From Hyphomicrobium sp. (GTDB lineage Bacteria; Pseudomonadota; Alphaproteobacteria; Rhizobiales; Hyphomicrobiaceae): 63,132 bases of DNA. Shown here piece after piece: positions 51,712 through 60,036 of this stretch (the first letter of the stretch is position 1; every line of letters begins with the position of its first letter). The stretch spans positions 1-63,132 of the forward strand of contig JAKFUV010000020.1 in the NCBI GenBank assembly GCA_021732485.1. The letters are read 5' to 3'. Both the position numbers and the translations under genes were made by a program. The notes below the pieces were generated by a model that searched no databases, was not told the origin of the DNA, and worked only from the letters and a program-made list of their open reading frames with translations.

Positions 51712-52656
51712 CTAGGCGCCAAGACACCACGCGATGATGGCCTTCTGCACGTGCAGCCGGTTCTCGGCTTCATCGAAAACGACGGACTGCGGACCTTCCA
51801 GCACGTCCTGGCTCACTTCATGACCGCGATAGGCCGGCAGGCAGTGCATGAAGATCGCGCCCTTCGTGGCTTTGCGCATCAGCGCCGCATCGACGGCGTA
51901 CGGGGCCAGCAGTTTCTTGCGCCGCGCCGCATCCGATTGGCCCATTGAAACCCAAGTATCGGTGACGACGCAATCCGCGCCGCGCACAGCCTTTTCGGGG
52001 TCATCGCCAATGCTGATGGCGCCTTTCTCGCGCATGGCCCAAGTCGTCGCCTGGTCGTCCGGATAAAGAGATTTTGGACAGGCCAGACGCAGCGTAAAAC
52101 CAAAGCGCACCGCCGCGTGCATCCACGAGACAGCGACGTTGTTGCCGTCACCCACCCAGGCGACCGTGCGGCCCTTGATGGGACCGAGATGCTCTTCAAA
52201 CGTTTGAATGTCGGCCATGACCTGACACGGATGGCTCTTATCGGTCAGACCGTTGATCACCGGGATTGTGGCATTGCGGGCTAACTCGACCAGCGTCTCG
52301 TGAGAATTGGCGCGGATCATCATGCCATCGGCGTAGCGCGACAACACCCGCGCCGTGTCGGCGACGGACTCACCGCGCCCCAGTTGCAGATCGGTATGAT
52401 TGAGTGACAGCGCCCCGCCGCCAAGCTGGCGCATGGCGATATCGAACGACACGCGCGTGCGCGTCGAAGGCTTTTCGAAGATCAACACCAGCACGGCATC
52501 GGCGATGTTCTTTGGCCGCAAGGCCGCTGGAACGCGCTTGCCGGCCTTTTTCATCGCATGCGCGGCGTCAATGATCCGGCGCAGCGCTTTAGCGTCGAGA
52601 TCGCAGATGTCGAGAAAATGTCTCGGCGAAGCAGCGGATGAGGTGGTTGTCGGCAT
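51712..52656 (-). CDS. argF: Ornithine carbamoyltransferase
   Basis: A 314-aa enzyme that forms citrulline from ornithine and carbamoyl phosphate. The carbamoyl-phosphate loop is [35 protein letters not shown] and the ornithine-site block [11 protein letters not shown] are present. It lies 48 bp after argD and 59 bp before hslO on the same strand. Confidence 0.98.
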   Translation of the reverse strand: MPTTTSSAASPRHFLDICDLDAKALRRIIDAAHAMKKAGKRVPAALRPKNIADAVLVLIFEKPSTRTRVSFDIAMRQLGGGALSLNHTDLQLGRGESVADTARVLSRYADGMMIRANSHETLVELARNATIPVINGLTDKSHPCQVMADIQTFEEHLGPIKGRTVAWVGDGNNVAVSWMHAAVRFGFTLRLACPKSLYPDDQATTWAMREKGAISIGDDPEKAVRGADCVVTDTWVSMGQSDAARRKKLLAPYAVDAALMRKATKGAIFMHCLPAYRGHEVSQDVLEGPQSVVFDEAENRLHVQKAIIAWCLGA

Positions 52657-52704
52657 GGTTCGGAAATCTCTGAACTTGCTGAAACGGAGCTCGCTGGAAA
52701 AAGT

Positions 52705-53970
52705 TTACGCGACGCTGGACCGAGTGACGTGGTCAAGCGCGCGCGCCAGCCGATCGATGCCGTCGGCAATCTCGCTTTCGGTTGCGATCAGCGGCGGCAC
52801 CACGCGCACGGTATTGTCGCCGGCGCCGACAACGAGCAAATGCTCGGCGCGGGCGGCGTTGACGAGCGGCGCCGGCTGCATGTTGGCCTTGAGTTTCAAC
52901 CCAGTTAAAAACCCTGTGCCGCGACAATCTTCGACGATGGCCGGGAACCTGTCTTTGAGGCTCGCCAGCCCTTGTTTGAGACGCAAAGCTCTGTGCTGCA
53001 CGTCTTCGAGAAATCCCGGCGCGGTGACGACGTCGAGCACAGCGTTTGCGACCGCCATGGCGAGCGGATTGCCGCCAAAGGTCGAGCCGTGCGTGCCGGG
53101 TGTCATTCCGCTGGCAGCGTTTGCGGTCGCTAAAATCGCGCCGACCGGGAAGCCGCCGCCAAGTCCTTTGGCTACGGCCATGATGTCGGGCGTGATGCCG
53201 GCCCACTCATGCGCGAAAAGTTTGCCGCTGCGGCCGACGCCGGTTTGCACTTCGTCGAAAATCAGCAGCAGCCCGTGCGCGTCGCACATCTCGCGCAAAC
53301 CGATGAGGCACTGCGACGGCACCATGCGCACGCCGCCCTCGCCCTGGATCGGTTCGATCATGATGGCAGCGGTGGCTGGCGTGATCGCTGCTTTCAGTGC
53401 CTCGTGATCACCGAACGGGACTTGATCGAAACCGTCGGCCGCCGGAGCGAAGCCTTCGAGGTATTTCGGGTTGCCGCCCGCCGCGAGCGTCGTCAGCGTC
53501 CGGCCATGGAAGGCGCCCTGGAAAGTAATGATGCGCTGGCGTTCGGGGTGACCGGAAACGAAATGATAGCGCCGCGCGATTTTGATCGCGCCTTCGCAGG
53601 CTTCAGCGCCCGAATTACAAAAGAAAATCCGTTCGGCAAACGTCAGCGCCGCAAGACGCGCAGCGACTGTTTCCTGGCCCTCGACGCGATAGAGATTTGA
53701 GGTGTGCCACAGCGTTTCCGCCTGACCCTTCAGGGCGGCGACAAGGTGGGGGTGGGTGTGGCCAAGATTGTTGACGGCAATCCCTGAGCCAAAATCGAGA
53801 TAGCGCTCGCCGGTCGTCGTGGTCAGCCAGACGCCCTCGCCGCGCGCGAAGACGATATCTTGACGGGCATAGGTGCCCATCACGATCTCAGATGCCCCTG
53901 AGGCAGGGGTTTGGACGTTCGCGGGAGCAGCAAGCGGGGTAACCCCGCGCGCCGCAGGAGACCCGGACAT
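52705..53970 (-). CDS. argD: Acetylornithine aminotransferase
   Basis: A 421-aa PLP aminotransferase, fold type I; may also act as N-succinyl-DAP aminotransferase (DapC), which would complete the dapD-dapE path. Blocks: [53 protein letters not shown] and the PLP lysine in [17 protein letters not shown] 53970 is used; it has an AGGG box about 11 nt upstream. The conserved part begins about residue 31 ([16 protein letters not shown]), so ATG 53880 is an alternative. Confidence 0.96.
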   Translation of the reverse strand: MSGSPAARGVTPLAAPANVQTPASGASEIVMGTYARQDIVFARGEGVWLTTTTGERYLDFGSGIAVNNLGHTHPHLVAALKGQAETLWHTSNLYRVEGQETVAARLAALTFAERIFFCNSGAEACEGAIKIARRYHFVSGHPERQRIITFQGAFHGRTLTTLAAGGNPKYLEGFAPAADGFDQVPFGDHEALKAAITPATAAIMIEPIQGEGGVRMVPSQCLIGLREMCDAHGLLLIFDEVQTGVGRSGKLFAHEWAGITPDIMAVAKGLGGGFPVGAILATANAASGMTPGTHGSTFGGNPLAMAVANAVLDVVTAPGFLEDVQHRALRLKQGLASLKDRFPAIVEDCRGTGFLTGLKLKANMQPAPLVNAARAEHLLVVGAGDNTVRVVPPLIATESEIADGIDRLARALDHVTRSSVA

Positions 53971-53997
53971 GTGTCAGCGACCCTCGTGCAGAAAATC

Positions 53998-54020
53998 AAA
54001 AAGCCGCCAATCCTGGCGGC
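53998..54020 (-). promoter_or_regulatory. Leader hairpin with T-run, argD mRNA
   Basis: GCCGCC/GGCGGC with a 6-nt loop is followed on the minus strand by T5. With the predicted start point near 54027 the hairpin begins at about +7. It could be a 5' stabilising hairpin or a weak attenuator. Confidence 0.45.
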
Positions 54021-54033
54021 CTCGTTAAATTCC

Positions 54034-54062
54034 TTGATACGCGTGACGCCGTTAGCTGTCAA
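54034..54062 (-). promoter_or_regulatory. Sigma70-type promoter of argD-argF-hslO
   Basis: On the minus strand, a perfect -35 TTGACA (54062-54057) is separated by 17 bp from the -10 TATCAA (54039-54034). It directs transcription into argD, about 57 bp before the start codon. Confidence 0.75.
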
Positions 54063-54167
54063 CGAGACGGCGCAAGAAAAGCCCGTTTTTATTGGCTTTG
54101 TCGCAGCACTTCAAGATCCGCCGACGACGGCAATCTACGACCTGTTGCTATCGGATCGATATCCACG

Positions 54168-54250
54168 GACTCGAATCGATCTGTGGCGACGAAGACACGT
54201 CTCCCTGTCAATGGCCTCGTAAACGCGACGCCGCCTTGTAGACGGGATTC
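54168..54250. promoter_or_regulatory. Cluster of GAnTC (CcrM) sites upstream of gcrA
   Basis: Two abutting GAnTC sites, GACTC (54168-54172) and GAATC (54173-54177), and a third, GATTC (54246-54250), lie 300-390 bp before gcrA. GcrA is known to act at promoters with CcrM-methylated GAnTC. Apart from this the 54063-54553 gap holds no gene I can support. Confidence 0.55.
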
Positions 54251-54553
54251 AGCATGTTGTAATTTGTCCGTGTTGACCCACGAGATGTGGCGGTGCGCCC
54301 TGCACCTTTATCTCGGCTTTGAGTAGTGTCAGCCGCGCCCTGGGCCCTCCTGTTGCGAGGTGCCCGCGTTTCGCTAAGCGCGTTTTGTCCTGCGTTTCCA
54401 GTCAGTTCTGCGTTGTGCCCGGTCGGGATCGTTGTCCCTCGGCGCCGCGTCTTTGTCGACGCGTGCGTTGGACGAGCTTCATCGGCCGGATTTCCGCGGG
54501 CACCGGGGGGTGCACCGCCGCTGAATTGCGGCTCGACAAGGAGCGATAGACGC

Positions 54554-55108
54554 ATGTCTTGGACGGATGAGCGCGTGGAGCTTTTGAAGAAGCTCTGGTC
54601 GGAAGGGCTGAGCGCCAGCCAGATTGCAGGTCGACTTGGCAGCGTAACCCGCAATGCCGTCATCGGCAAAGTTCATCGCCTCGGCCTTTCGGGCCGGGCG
54701 ACCACGTCAAGAATGAAGACCCATCGGCCGAGAACTCGCATCGCCAACGCCAAGCGGGTGGCCAAACCTCGCTTCGCACAGGTGGGCAACCCGGCCGTTC
54801 GCGCGCTGTATTCCATGGATGTGGAAACCTACGTGCCACCGGCCGAAGAAGTGATCATCCCGATGGCCGAGCGCAAAACTATACAGACGCTCACCGAATG
54901 CAGCTGCCGCTGGCCGATTGGCGATCCACAGATGAGCGATTTCCACTTCTGCGGCCGCGACAAAGTTTTGGGACTTCCCTATTGCGAAGTGCACGCGCGC
55001 CGGGCCTTCCAGCCGGCTGCACCGCGCCGCCGCGAACGCAGCGACGTCGGGATGCCTATTGGTTTGACATTGGCACCACCAGCCGCGGTCAAAGAAACGG
55101 TTCGATAA
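54554..55108 (+). CDS. gcrA: GcrA cell-cycle regulator
   Basis: A 184-aa transcription factor that works with sigma70 at CcrM-methylated promoters. The N-terminal HTH is SWTDERVELLKKLWSEGLSA with QIAGRLGSVTRNAVIGKVHR following. The C-terminal sigma-binding domain contains TECSCRWPIGDPQMSDFHFC and a paired GLPYCEVHARRAFQP. Start ATG 54554 has AAGGAG 9 nt upstream. It is monocistronic, ending at a strong terminator. Confidence 0.96.
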   Translation: MSWTDERVELLKKLWSEGLSASQIAGRLGSVTRNAVIGKVHRLGLSGRATTSRMKTHRPRTRIANAKRVAKPRFAQVGNPAVRALYSMDVETYVPPAEEVIIPMAERKTIQTLTECSCRWPIGDPQMSDFHFCGRDKVLGLPYCEVHARRAFQPAAPRRRERSDVGMPIGLTLAPPAAVKETVR

Positions 55109-55150
55109 CAGTTTTCGTTTGCCGGGAGGGGGCGCCCGGCATCGCAGAGA

Positions 55151-55184
55151 AAGGTCAGCAGCGCGGGGGCTGCTGGCCTTTTTT
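55151..55184 (+). terminator. Rho-independent terminator of gcrA
   Basis: The stem AAGGTCAGCAGC/GCTGCTGGCCTT with a GC loop is followed by T-run (55179-55184). Lies 43 bp after the gcrA stop. Confidence 0.93.
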
Positions 55185-55251
55185 GTTGCGCCGTTGTTAA
55201 ACACTGCCTGACGCGCCGAACGGCATCAGACAGCAAGGGCAAGATTACGCG

Positions 55252-56226
55252 ATGGGCAAAGACAAGAACGGCGTCAAAGATAAATCCGCCGGCAAAGCCA
55301 AGCTCGATGTAGCGCCTGAGGCGACGGCTGAGTTCAAACCACCTGCCACCGCCCCGGCAAAGCCCGCACCCGCAGCGCCAGCGACGCTGCCGAAAGGCTT
55401 CTCGATCGACAATCCGGAATTGCCCAAAGCAATCGACGACGCATCGATGGCATCGGGTGGATACCCTTACGACAAGCGCATGAAGCGCGAGCCTTTCGAA
55501 GAGCAGCTCTACCGTCTGCAAGTCGAACTGGTGAAGCTGCAGACCCACAACATTAAAACCGGCGGGCGCATCGTCTGTCTGTTCGAAGGCCGCGACGGCG
55601 CCGGCAAAGGCTCGTGCATCGAGGCGTTTCGCCAGCACATCAATCCACGCAACACGCGCACCGTCGCCTTGACCAAACCAACCGACACCGAGCGCGGGCA
55701 ACTGTATTTTCAGCGCTATGTGGGCCACCTGCCGACCGTCGGCGAAATCGTGCTGTTCGATCGCTCCTGGTACAATCGGGCGGGCGTCGAACGCGTAATG
55801 GGCTTTTGCAACGCCGATCAGCTTGCGGTGTTTTTGCGCGAAGCGCCTGAATTCGAGGGGCTGCTGGTCCGCGACGGGATCCGCGTTTTCAAATTCTTCC
55901 TGGAGGTCGGCCGCGAAATGCAGATCAAGCGCTTTCACGAGCGCCGCTATGACCCGCTGAAAACCTGGAAACTTTCTGACGTCGATATTGCCGCCCTCGA
56001 TAAGTGGGACGACTACAGCAAGGCGCATGCCGATATGTTTCGTTTCACACACACGGCGATCTCGCCGTGGACACTGGTGCGGGCCAACGATCAGCGCCGC
56101 GCCCGGCTTGAAGTCATCCGTGCCGTGCTTCTGGCAACCGACTATGAAGGCAAAGATCTCAAGGCGATCGGTGCGGCGGACGCAGCGATTATCGGGCCCG
56201 CCGCAGCACTATTCCCCAAAACCTAG
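55252..56226 (+). CDS. ppk2: Polyphosphate kinase 2
   Basis: A 324-aa PPK2-family kinase that uses polyphosphate to phosphorylate nucleoside diphosphates (or the reverse). Walker A is FEGRDGAGKGSCIEAF, Walker B lies in EIVLFDRSWYNRAGVERVMG, and the lid has KRFHERRYDPLKTWKLSDVD. One PPK2 domain with these motifs fits class I. The N-terminal 60 residues are a Lys/Ala/Pro-rich linker-like extension. It starts 68 bp after the gcrA terminator. Confidence 0.95.
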   Translation: MGKDKNGVKDKSAGKAKLDVAPEATAEFKPPATAPAKPAPAAPATLPKGFSIDNPELPKAIDDASMASGGYPYDKRMKREPFEEQLYRLQVELVKLQTHNIKTGGRIVCLFEGRDGAGKGSCIEAFRQHINPRNTRTVALTKPTDTERGQLYFQRYVGHLPTVGEIVLFDRSWYNRAGVERVMGFCNADQLAVFLREAPEFEGLLVRDGIRVFKFFLEVGREMQIKRFHERRYDPLKTWKLSDVDIAALDKWDDYSKAHADMFRFTHTAISPWTLVRANDQRRARLEVIRAVLLATDYEGKDLKAIGAADAAIIGPAAALFPKT

Positions 56227-56267
56227 GTCGACGTTCGAACCGAGATCTTAAACCCCAAACCTGCAAT

Positions 56268-57125
56268 CTAGCGCACCAGTAGAAATGGCGCGCCGGTGAC
56301 GGCAAGACAACGTGACAGCGCGCGGCCATCGCTGAGCAGCGTGCCGCCGAAGCGGGCGATGACGAGGCTTGGCTGGCAGCCCGACAGTTGTTCATCGAGG
56401 GCGCCATCGACGCCCAGCGTCGGTCCAGTTGCTTCGAATTTGATGCTATCGCTTCCAGCCGTCAGCAACCGCGCCTGGGCATCGAGATCGCGGTAGGCGG
56501 TTTTCGTCACGGCGGCGATGACGAGATGGGTTTTTCCGGCGGTACCCGTCAATCTTTCAGCGGTGCGCAGCATCGAGGGCAAGCGCTCGCCGTCCTCAAC
56601 GACGACGGCCACCCGCGACCCCCATGCTTCGATGCGGCGCGAGCCAACGAGAACTCCGGTCGCGCCGCTGACATTGGCGAAAACATTCGCAACGACCGAC
56701 GCCAGATCGAGGGACGGGGTGCGCGACAGGACGATGATGTTCCATGGTCCGCGCACTGTGCAGAGATGCGCCAGCCGATCGATGGCCTCACCGGTACTTC
56801 GTGCGTGGCGCACGGGCACGCCAAATTGCGAGGCGATCTTGTCGACGCGGGCACGATGGCCATCCGAAAGCGTTTGACGGGCGGCGATTTCGTCGCCGGC
56901 ATGGGCGATGTTCAGGGGAGCGCGAAAGCCGACGCGGCCGAGCGGCAATTGCGCGACGGCGTCAAGATGCGGCGGATCGACTTCGATGGTTTCAAGCTCG
57001 GAACCGTAGGCATAGGCCAAGCGAACGGAGGCTTCCAAAGCTTGCGGCGCCGCGAGCAACGAGGGATCAAGCCACAGCAGTACGCGGCCACTTCCCTCGG
57101 ACGCCTCGGCAACGTGGGCGATCAT
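56268..57125 (-). CDS. Tandem USP-like protein coupled to the Lon-like gene
   Basis: A 285-aa soluble protein. Two alpha/beta repeats can be traced: the first ends GPWNIIVLSRTPSLDLASVV and the second CQPSLVIARFGGTLLSDGRA, closing APFLLVR. Both resemble the strand-helix ends of universal stress protein domains, but the ATP-binding G-x2-G-x9-GS is not clear. The ATG overlaps the TGA of the Lon-like gene (ATGA, 57122-57125), so the proteins are coupled. The USP fold is inference; the function is unknown. Confidence 0.7.
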   Translation of the reverse strand: MIAHVAEASEGSGRVLLWLDPSLLAAPQALEASVRLAYAYGSELETIEVDPPHLDAVAQLPLGRVGFRAPLNIAHAGDEIAARQTLSDGHRARVDKIASQFGVPVRHARSTGEAIDRLAHLCTVRGPWNIIVLSRTPSLDLASVVANVFANVSGATGVLVGSRRIEAWGSRVAVVVEDGERLPSMLRTAERLTGTAGKTHLVIAAVTKTAYRDLDAQARLLTAGSDSIKFEATGPTLGVDGALDEQLSGCQPSLVIARFGGTLLSDGRALSRCLAVTGAPFLLVR

Positions 57126-58627
57126 CGCGCCCGCTCACCGTGCTGGTCGAGTGCGACGCGCGAGGCGACATCGGTGATTTTGGTGAAATGCTGACTGAGG
57201 CCGGGATCGATCGCCTCGAGCTTTTTGTAGGAAACCGGATCGGCGATCAAGATGAGGGTCAACGAGAGCGGCACCGGATCGGCCGTCACAGCCAGGCCGG
57301 GCGTTGCCTTGGGCTGCAGCAAGCGCGCTTCGAGCGCGGCGCTGAGAGCTGCCCAGGTTTGCGGCAACGCCGCGAGGCGCCACGCTTCAACGATCAAGAT
57401 ACCGCCGTTCGCCCGCATCAGATCGCCGGCCCGTATGGCGGGCGCGCCGAAGACGTCGCGGCCGATTTCGCCCGATAAGTCTTCCGGCGCAATGCTGCGG
57501 GAGATCACGACGGGGGCTCCGCTTGCGCCTTCCGCGATCAACACCCCAAGACTCCGCGTGAACAAGGTTGCAACCGTCGCGCCGCCGATTGGATTGCGCA
57601 CCAGCGCCGCCGCGCGCTGCAAAAACCCTTGTTCAAGACGATCGGCGACAGCCGCAACGCCGTTCGCCTTGGCATACATTTTCTTGAGCACGGCAAGATT
57701 GGGTTTTACGGCCCTGAGCGCGACTTGCCGAATGAGCGCGGCGTGTTTGTCGTCGGCCTCCATTTCGGCTTCGGGCACCAACGAAACGAGACTTTGCAAT
57801 TCGTGTTCGAGGGCTGAGATCTTGCTTTCGACATCGCGCTTCAAACCTTCCGGCAGCGCCCGGAAAACGTCCGGCCGCACCGCCTTGCCGTCATGCATGG
57901 GGGCGAGCACGTAGCCGTTCAACGATTTGATGACGGCGATGTTTTGCGCTTCGGCGCGACGCCGCAAACCGTCGATGGTTTTGTCGCCACGCTGGCGGAA
58001 TTCTTCGTCGAGCAGTTCGACGCTAAGGCGATGATCGTCACCGGCGACGAGGCGATCGAACATTGCGGCTGATTTTTCCAGCGCGGCGTTGGCGTCGCTG
58101 ACAAAGCGTGCTCCTTCGCCGTGCGGAAGCGCGACGGGCATCAAGCGGCCTGGACGATCCCAGTCGGGAACGTAAATCCAATCCGGCGGCGCTTCGAGCG
58201 TTTCGGCGCGGGTTTCAGCCAGTTGCCGGACGGCTGATCGCGTCGCGGGTCCGACCGGCGCCAAGATGAGACTGTGGGCGCCGGATTTGGCTTGAGCGAT
58301 GGTGACGCGCAGCATTTCGAGCGCTTCGGCGGTCAGCGGATCGCCCGACTCCTGCGAAATCAAGGGCGCCATGTCACTGCCGACATCGGCCAGCCGGTCG
58401 GTCAATCGCGTCGAAACCAGCGTTACGACATTGGTGCTGGAAGATGCGACTGCAGCCGACAGCGATGCGGGCGGCGTCGCCACCGTCGTATCGAGAGCCG
58501 TGACGGGTTTGGCATCGGCGGTTGAACTCGCCTCATTCGGTTCGCTTGCCGCTGACGGGCTTGACGCATCATCTCCCGGGATCGAACCATCGCCTGGTTT
58601 TGGTGTTTTCGCCCGCCAAAACATCAT
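57122..58627 (-). CDS. Lon-like AAA_32 protein lacking Walker A and protease domain
   Basis: A 501-aa protein matching the first two-thirds of LonB/YcbZ-type proteases: PPDWIYVPDWDRPGRLMPVA, LLDEEFRQRGDKTIDGLRRR, AVIKSLNGYVLAPMHDGKAV and a helical domain, then IRAGDLMRANGGILIVEAWR (Walker B region) and LSLTLILIADPVSYKKLEAI. In active homologues the Walker A is GxxGTGKT; here it is GPATRSA (126-132). The C-terminal Lon Ser-Lys peptidase domain (about 200 aa) is absent. The N-terminal 90 residues are low-complexity. Likely a pseudo-protease or scaffold, not a decayed gene, since the frame is intact and coupled to the next gene. Confidence 0.78.
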   Translation of the reverse strand: MMFWRAKTPKPGDGSIPGDDASSPSAASEPNEASSTADAKPVTALDTTVATPPASLSAAVASSSTNVVTLVSTRLTDRLADVGSDMAPLISQESGDPLTAEALEMLRVTIAQAKSGAHSLILAPVGPATRSAVRQLAETRAETLEAPPDWIYVPDWDRPGRLMPVALPHGEGARFVSDANAALEKSAAMFDRLVAGDDHRLSVELLDEEFRQRGDKTIDGLRRRAEAQNIAVIKSLNGYVLAPMHDGKAVRPDVFRALPEGLKRDVESKISALEHELQSLVSLVPEAEMEADDKHAALIRQVALRAVKPNLAVLKKMYAKANGVAAVADRLEQGFLQRAAALVRNPIGGATVATLFTRSLGVLIAEGASGAPVVISRSIAPEDLSGEIGRDVFGAPAIRAGDLMRANGGILIVEAWRLAALPQTWAALSAALEARLLQPKATPGLAVTADPVPLSLTLILIADPVSYKKLEAIDPGLSQHFTKITDVASRVALDQHGERAR

Positions 58628-58785
58628 TCCGCCCCGCCCTCAACCTTGCCCCGATATCCAGCGCCGCGCACGTGCTGGCACCGCTCAAAACGCAATTCGA
58701 AAAATTGTCCTGACAACGATCCACCGGCCGGCCAACGCACCAACCGGCTTGAGCCGCATGATCTTACCCGCATAATGGCGGCACC

Positions 58786-59274
58786 ATGACGATAAAACCA
58801 GCCATGCACGCGAATGTTGTTACTGCGGCGCCCGCGAGCGAAACAGACGAACGTCTCGCGGCGCAGATCTGCCGTGGCGTGCAGCGCCTGTTGCGTGACG
58901 CCAATGTCGCGACGCTGGCGGAAATGCCGCTTGCCAACGGCCGGCGCGCCGACATCATGGCCGTTGGCATTCATGGCGACATTCATATTGTTGAAATCAA
59001 ATCGAGTATTGCCGATTTCAGGGCCGACCGAAAATGGCAGGAGTATCGCGACTACTGCGATGCGCTGTCGTTCGCCGTGGCGGCTGATTTTCCTCAGGAC
59101 ATCTTGCCCGAAGACACCGGCCTGATTTTAGCGGACGGCTATGGCGGTCACTGGGTCCGCCCGGCGCCGATCCATCGGCTCAGCGCGGCGCGTCGAAAAG
59201 CGGTGCTCTTGGCGTTCGCTCGCGTCGGCGCGATGCGTCTACATGGCCTGCATGATCCATCGCGTAACTTGTGA
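58786..59274 (+). CDS. mmcB: MmcB-family DNA repair nuclease
   Basis: A 162-aa protein of the PD-(D/E)xK fold. The catalytic core is GRRADIMAVG...IHIVEIKSS (D...ExK), and later ALSFAVAADFPQDILPEDTG and GLILADGYGG are typical of MmcB. In Caulobacter MmcB is a LexA-dependent putative endonuclease linked to the ImuB/DnaE2 mutagenesis response. It is convergent with regA. I see no clear LexA box. Confidence 0.92.
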   Translation: MTIKPAMHANVVTAAPASETDERLAAQICRGVQRLLRDANVATLAEMPLANGRRADIMAVGIHGDIHIVEIKSSIADFRADRKWQEYRDYCDALSFAVAADFPQDILPEDTGLILADGYGGHWVRPAPIHRLSAARRKAVLLAFARVGAMRLHGLHDPSRNL

Positions 59275-59298
59275 GTCTGACCGACTGAAAAACGCAGG

Positions 59299-59865
59299 CT
59301 ACTTCGGCGCGCGTTTGGCAAGGATGCGCTGGAGTGTCCTGCGATGCATGTTCAAGCGCCGGGCCGTCTCAGAGACGTTGCGATTGCACAATTCATAAAC
59401 GCGCTGAATGTGTTCCCAGCGCACACGGTCGGCGGACATCGGATTGTCCGGAGGTGGCGCCTTGGAGTCCGTTGGAGCAAGCAGTGCGTCCGTCACGTCA
59501 TCGGCATCGGCGGGTTTCGCCAGATAATCGACAGCACCAAGCTTGACGGCGCTGACTGCCGTCGCGATGTTGCCGTAGCCGGTCAACACGATCGCCCGTG
59601 AATCTGGGCGCGCACGAGCCAGCTCGGCGATGACATCCAGCCCGGTGCCGTCTTCCAAGCGCATATCGACGACGGCAAAGGCCGGGGCTTTTTCGCGGAT
59701 CAGTTCGACGCCTTCGGCAACGGAATGGCCAAAGCGAACTTCAAACCCCCGCAATTCCATCGCCCGGACGAGACGCTGCAGAAACGCACGATCGTCATCG
59801 ACGATCACGAGCGAGCGGTCGGCCGGCAATTCGTCTTGCTTGAAGGAAAGGTCTTCGGTCGTCAC
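59299..59865 (-). CDS. regA: RegA/PrrA/ActR-type response regulator
   Basis: A 188-aa response regulator. The receiver domain has DDDRAF with phospho-acceptor D67 in AVVDMRLEDGTG and K in YLAKPA. The C-terminal Fis-type HTH NVSETARRLNMHRRTLQRIL is nearly invariant in this family. The GTG start at 59865 has GGAGG 5 nt upstream. It controls redox-responsive genes (respiration, carbon and nitrogen metabolism). Its sensor, regB, lies upstream on the same strand. Confidence 0.97.
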   Translation of the reverse strand: MTTEDLSFKQDELPADRSLVIVDDDRAFLQRLVRAMELRGFEVRFGHSVAEGVELIREKAPAFAVVDMRLEDGTGLDVIAELARARPDSRAIVLTGYGNIATAVSAVKLGAVDYLAKPADADDVTDALLAPTDSKAPPPDNPMSADRVRWEHIQRVYELCNRNVSETARRLNMHRRTLQRILAKRAPK

Positions 59866-60036
59866 AGGAGCCTCCGGGGTACTTTGGCCCCTGGTTTTTG
59901 AATGCGCCGCATAATCTATCGCGCGGAACGCCGGTGCAACCGTTAGTTTCGAGAAACGGCGGCTAGGTTTATGGCCGATGCTTGGATTGGTGGCGCGGAC
60001 GAGTTGCAGGCGCAGATCCATGCCGGAAGCGCGAGT

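Noticed and set aside
53880..54062. Possible leader peptide upstream of argD
   Set aside because: The frame begins at a TTG that is part of the -35 box and runs into argD out of frame; it has no arginine-rich run to suggest attenuation.
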